Shown: piece after piece, positions 60,905-64,000 of the stretch
Position numbering within the stretch: the first letter of the stretch is position 1
How the letters are laid out: the number at the start of each line of letters is the position of its first letter
Source of the DNA: Geobacter sp. UBA2189
GTDB lineage: Bacteria; Desulfobacterota; Desulfuromonadia; Geobacterales; Pseudopelobacteraceae
Direction of reading: 5' to 3'
Assembly: GCA_002328035.1 (NCBI GenBank)
Contig: DCVL01000049.1
Coordinates: forward strand, 33,178 to 97,177
DNA: 64,000 nucleotides
Notes under the pieces: generated by a model
What the model was told of the DNA's origin: nothing
The model's database searches: none
The model's input: only the letters and a program-made list of their open reading frames with translations
Program-made: the position numbers and the translations under genes

Positions 60905-60941
60905 AAACAAAAAAGACCGTAATATCAGGACATTACGGTCT
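60905..60941 (-). terminator. Terminator of ssb
   Basis: Arms AGACCGTAAT (60914-60923) and ATTACGGTCT (60932-60941) with eight-base loop; on minus the hairpin is followed by a T run. It lies 28 bases past the ssb stop. Confidence 0.9.
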
Positions 60942-60969
60942 AAGTTTACATTTTTGAGTCTAGTGCTCT

Positions 60970-61410
60970 CTAAAACGGAATATCATCATCCTGATAGGGT
61001 GGCTCTTCATAGTTCACCTGTTTGTCAACCGCTTCCCCTGCATCAGAACGGCGTCCTCCGACAGAACCTGCACTATCCCCCTTGCCTCCCAGCATCTGCA
61101 TACGATCACCGACAATTTCCGTGGTGTAACGGTCATTTCCATCCCTGTCAGTCCACTTTCTTGTTTGAAGGCGTCCTTCAATGTAGACCGTTTTGCCCTT
61201 TGCCAGATACTCGCCGGCTATTTCAGCCTGCTTGCCCCACAAGGTTATCCTGTGCCACTCGGTACGTTCTTCCCAGTCACCGGTTTTATTCTTGAACTTT
61301 TCGGTAGTGGCAATCGAAAAGCTCGCAACTGCCTGACCCGATGCAGTGTATCGCAATTCAGGATCCTTACCTAGATTGCCTATCAGCATTACTTTATTCA
61401 GACTGGCCAT
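60970..61410 (-). CDS. ssb: Single-stranded DNA-binding protein
   Basis: 146 residues. The OB fold (1-108) begins MASLNKVMLIGNLGKDPELR and includes WHRITLWGKQAEIAGEYL and VYIEGRLQTRKWTDRDGNDR. The end is the acidic tip DDDIPF, which recruits repair and replication proteins. Good GGAGG upstream. Normal length for SSB. Confidence 0.97.
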   Translation of the reverse strand: MASLNKVMLIGNLGKDPELRYTASGQAVASFSIATTEKFKNKTGDWEERTEWHRITLWGKQAEIAGEYLAKGKTVYIEGRLQTRKWTDRDGNDRYTTEIVGDRMQMLGGKGDSAGSVGGRRSDAGEAVDKQVNYEEPPYQDDDIPF

Positions 61411-61497
61411 TTAAACCTCCTGATTTCATATACGTTGTATGGTAGTTATATCTCATCTGGAGCAACGGGAGCAAGAGATTAGAAAACAGCAACAAGC

Positions 61498-62559
61498 TCA
61501 TCTCAGCTTGACTGGAATATAATTACAGAATGGTTCTTCAGCCATATAGTCCCCGTATACAGCATCAGCTCTTGCTCTACATCCGCCACAAATGTTTATA
61601 TATTCACATTTACCGCACTTGCCCTTATATTCTTTAAAGTTTCTTAAGTCATTGAACATCTTTGAGTTTTCCCAAATTTCTCGGAATGGGGTGGTTTTAA
61701 CATTGCCTGCCGACCTCAGGAAATAGGAACATGGCTTTACATTACCAAAGCAGTCAATAAGACAGATACTCTGAGCTGCAATACAACCTTTGCCTCCCCC
61801 TGTCGAAAAGCTAAGACTGCGCCTTTCAAATTCAATCCCTTCCTCTTTTACGCGCTGAGCAACAAGCCGGTAATAGTGCGGAGCACATGTGGGTCTCATC
61901 AGGATAGTATCCTCAAGTTTTTCCTGCTGATAGTGCCACTCAAGAATATCCTCGTAATCTTCTTTGGTAATCAGCTCACTCATAATCTCTTCGCCACGAC
62001 CTGTAGGTACAATCATAAACATGTACCAGGCGGTTGCCCCCAATGATTTGGCTAACCTGAATGTTGCACCAATGTCACCCTGATTACGCTTTGTAAATGA
62101 AGAATTAATTAAAAATTTCTGTCCATTTTGCCTGAATAATTCTGCAGCTCTGATAACACCTTCAAAAGCCCCATTACACTGGCGGAAATCATCATGTATC
62201 TCTGCGCAAGATCCATCAAGAGAGAGAGAAACCATTTTGATATCGGTCTCCTTCATCTTTCTACAGACTTCTTCTGTAACAAGCGCTCCGTTGGTTGCCA
62301 TACAGATACGCAACCCCAGAGATGTACCATATTCTGCCAGCTCAAATATATCAGGACGCATAAGCGGCTCTCCTCCGGATAAGACAACTACCGGCTTGGA
62401 GTAATCCGCTATTTCGGCGAGAAGGCTTTTCCCCTCTTCAGTTGTAAAATCCCCTTCAGACGAGCATAGGCCGGAAGAACAGCGACAGTGTACACAGCTT
62501 AAGTTGCATCTCTGCGTAGTTTCCCAGGCTATCCATTTTGGAATAAATTCAGGTGGCAT
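61498..62559 (-). CDS. Radical SAM/SPASM protein (AhbC/NirJ-like)
   Basis: 353 residues from ATG 62559, which follows GGGG at good spacing; ATG 62625 is possible. The radical SAM motif is CNLSCVHC (TTQRCNLSCVHCRCSS), followed by VVLSGGEPL. A SPASM-type C-terminal region has many Cys: CGKCEYINICGGCRARADAV. RPTCAPHYYR is a motif I associate with the NirJ/AhbC/AhbD heme-pathway group. Those enzymes act on siroheme derivatives or coproheme. The substrate cannot be fixed from sequence. Confidence 0.75.
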   Translation of the reverse strand: MPPEFIPKWIAWETTQRCNLSCVHCRCSSGLCSSEGDFTTEEGKSLLAEIADYSKPVVVLSGGEPLMRPDIFELAEYGTSLGLRICMATNGALVTEEVCRKMKETDIKMVSLSLDGSCAEIHDDFRQCNGAFEGVIRAAELFRQNGQKFLINSSFTKRNQGDIGATFRLAKSLGATAWYMFMIVPTGRGEEIMSELITKEDYEDILEWHYQQEKLEDTILMRPTCAPHYYRLVAQRVKEEGIEFERRSLSFSTGGGKGCIAAQSICLIDCFGNVKPCSYFLRSAGNVKTTPFREIWENSKMFNDLRNFKEYKGKCGKCEYINICGGCRARADAVYGDYMAEEPFCNYIPVKLR

Positions 62560-62747
62560 TCTAATCCCCGTGTCTGTTTTACATGCATCATATATGCAAT
62601 TCTCTCCAAAACTCAAGGAATCCATTCAAGAAGAGTATCCTTCCAAGTTAAATCAACTTGAATCATTAAAATTGTTCTGCTATACAAAAGGGGTTATTTC
62701 TAACAAAGTAACCTTACTTAATGCCTACAAAAGATAAGGAGATCCAC

Positions 62748-63236
62748 ATGTCCAACTCGCAGATGGTCATGTACGATGAAGAGTTTCAGGAGATAAATGT
62801 AGTCATCGAGCGGTTGCTTAAAGAGTCTAACTCCAAAGTTATCTTCCTTGTAGACAAAAATGGACAGCTGATTTCCGGAGTTGGGGAGACCGAACGTTTT
62901 GACACAACCTCACTTGCATCGCTTACTGCAGGCAATATTGCAGCCACAGGTGGACTTGCCAAGCTGATAGGGGAAAAAGAGTTTTCAATCCTTTTCCATG
63001 AAGGTGAAAAGGATAACCTGCATATATCTATTGTAGGTGGCAGGGTAATCCTTGTTGTGCTTTTTGACAGCCGCTCCTCACTTGGTCTGGTACGTCTCCG
63101 CGTCAAAAAGGCATCTGAAGAACTTTCAATAATCTTTGAAAAGCTGATGAAGAAATCTGATGAGCAGGTCAAATCAGGCACTTCATTCCCATTTGCCGAA
63201 ATCACCGACGACGATATCGACAACCTGTTCAGTTAA
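62748..63236 (+). CDS. mglB: MglB (roadblock/LC7 GAP)
   Basis: 162 residues from ATG 62748 with AAGGAG upstream. Roadblock/LC7 fold: KVIFLVDKNGQLISGVGETE, SLTAGNIAATGGLAKLIGEK, and GRVILVVLFDSRSSLGLVRL. In Myxococcus MglB is the GTPase-activating protein of MglA and sets the lagging pole. It is followed by mglA after 24 bases, the conserved pairing. Confidence 0.93.
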   Translation: MSNSQMVMYDEEFQEINVVIERLLKESNSKVIFLVDKNGQLISGVGETERFDTTSLASLTAGNIAATGGLAKLIGEKEFSILFHEGEKDNLHISIVGGRVILVVLFDSRSSLGLVRLRVKKASEELSIIFEKLMKKSDEQVKSGTSFPFAEITDDDIDNLFS

Positions 63237-63260
63237 CCAGTCAAGTCAAGGTACGTTGCC

Positions 63261-63848
63261 ATGTCATTTATAAATTATGCTTCACGTGAGATTAATTGCA
63301 AGATCGTGTACTACGGTCCGGGTCTCTGTGGAAAAACTACAAATCTTCAGTATGTTTACGCAAAAACCGCTGCTGATGCCAAGGGTAAGATGATTAGTCT
63401 CGCTACAGAGACCGAGAGGACTCTGTTTTTTGACTTCTTACCACTTGCCCTCGGTGAGATTCGCGGCTTTAAAACCCGCTTTCACCTCTATACCGTTCCT
63501 GGTCAGGTTTTTTACGATGCTTCCAGAAAGCTGATATTAAAAGGGGTTGACGGAATTGTTTATGTTGCTGATTCGCAGGAAGAACGGATGGATGCAAATA
63601 CAGAATCCCTGGACAACCTGAGATCAAATCTGCACGAACAGGGATACGATCTGGACAAGCTGCCGTACGTCGTGCAGTACAACAAAAGGGATTTGCCTAA
63701 TATCGTTTCAGTAGAAGAGCTTAGAAAAGAGTTGAACCCTACGAATGTGCCTGATTTTGAAGCCTGTGCAGCCACTGGAGAAGGTGTTTTCGAAACCCTG
63801 AAGGCAGTAGCCAAGCTGATCCTGGTTGATCTCAAAAAAGGGCGTTAG
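63261..63848 (+). CDS. mglA: MglA (small Ras-like GTPase)
   Basis: 195 residues. G motifs: G1 YYGPGLCGKTTNLQYVY, TVPG (in place of DTAG) for G3, and NKRD for G4. The odd G1 and G3 match the bacterial MglA family. MglA controls polarity and motility of type IV pili and gliding in Myxococcus, and is present across Geobacter. It is expected to act with MglB just upstream. Confidence 0.94.
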   Translation: MSFINYASREINCKIVYYGPGLCGKTTNLQYVYAKTAADAKGKMISLATETERTLFFDFLPLALGEIRGFKTRFHLYTVPGQVFYDASRKLILKGVDGIVYVADSQEERMDANTESLDNLRSNLHEQGYDLDKLPYVVQYNKRDLPNIVSVEELRKELNPTNVPDFEACAATGEGVFETLKAVAKLILVDLKKGR

Positions 63849-63918
63849 AGCTTTGATGCCTTAAAATCTTGCATTAAAGAACCAAATAAAGTATAGATAC
63901 AACCCGTTTTACCCAAGG

Positions 63919-64000
63919 GGAGAGATGGCCGAGTAGGTCGAAGGCGCTCGCCTGCTAAGCGAGTATACTGGGAAACCGGTATCGAGGGTTCGAATCCCTC
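63919..64000 (+). tRNA. tRNA-Ser (GCU), 3' end cut
   Basis: Starts GGAGAGATGGCCGAGTAGG, with a Ser-type D loop, anticodon loop CTGCTAA (GCU, reads AGC/AGU) and a long variable arm. The T arm GAGGGTTCGAATCCCTC is complete. The last acceptor bases and CCA lie outside the window. Confidence 0.95.

Overview
The window reads as a chromosomal segment of a Desulfuromonadia bacterium close to Geobacter/Trichlorobacter. The evidence is a Geobacter-type short type IV pilin (PilA-N) followed by its PilA-C partner under a sigma-54 promoter, an SfrAB-type NADPH oxidoreductase pair, a recA-pilT-recX cluster, an mglB-mglA pair and class A RNase P RNA. All coordinates come from reading the sequence; no database search was run. 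Start codons were often moved inward from the longest ORF where a ribosome binding site decided the matter.

Layout. (1) 1-10.9 kb, minus strand: three exported or lipoprotein genes (one cut by the window edge) with FlgT-like and CsgG-like domains, then recX, a pilT-type ATPase, recA, pncC, hisD, hisG, murA and an L,D-transpeptidase. (2) 11.1-12.7 kb: a Uma2-family nuclease gene, then pilA-N and pilA-C with a sigma-54 promoter and a strong terminator. (3) 12.7-26.1 kb: polysaccharide-export operons interleaved with seven apparently intact toxin-antitoxin modules (phd/PIN, yefM/yoeB, three further VapBC-like pairs, two MNT/HEPN pairs), a MazF remnant and a truncated second copy of the wzt 5' end. 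The export genes resemble the xap locus downstream of pilA in G. sulfurreducens (permease, TPR protein, ATPase), with a TMTC-like GT-C protein, a decaprenyl-phosphate phosphoribosyltransferase-like UbiA enzyme and two GT2 enzymes. (4) 22.6-42.8 kb: an ABC-dependent (Wzm/Wzt) polysaccharide cluster with ten glycosyltransferases and five methyltransferases, almost all overlapping by 1-4 bases, plus one 44-codon coupled mini-gene. It ends by overlapping rnpB tail to tail. (5) 42.8-64 kb: mostly housekeeping genes: rnpB, a zinc-ribbon coiled-coil protein, a Nif3-like protein, a CAU tRNA, an EF-P with an EfpL-like loop, an ankyrin protein, hemB, an OmpA-family porin, YtxH proteins, a large NAD-glutamate dehydrogenase, cobO, sfrAB, an M29 aminopeptidase, ssb, a radical SAM/SPASM protein, mglB-mglA and a partial tRNA-Ser.

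How the parts may fit. PilA-N/C, the PilT-type ATPase and MglA/MglB belong to pilus and surface-motility biology. The two ABC glycan systems would build an exopolysaccharide and an O-antigen-like polymer. The most interesting part is the pilA-proximal block, where a possible polyprenyl-phosphate-pentose maker and a GT-C transferase lie beside the split pilin. The TA modules occupy almost every operon junction between the pilin terminator and wzt.
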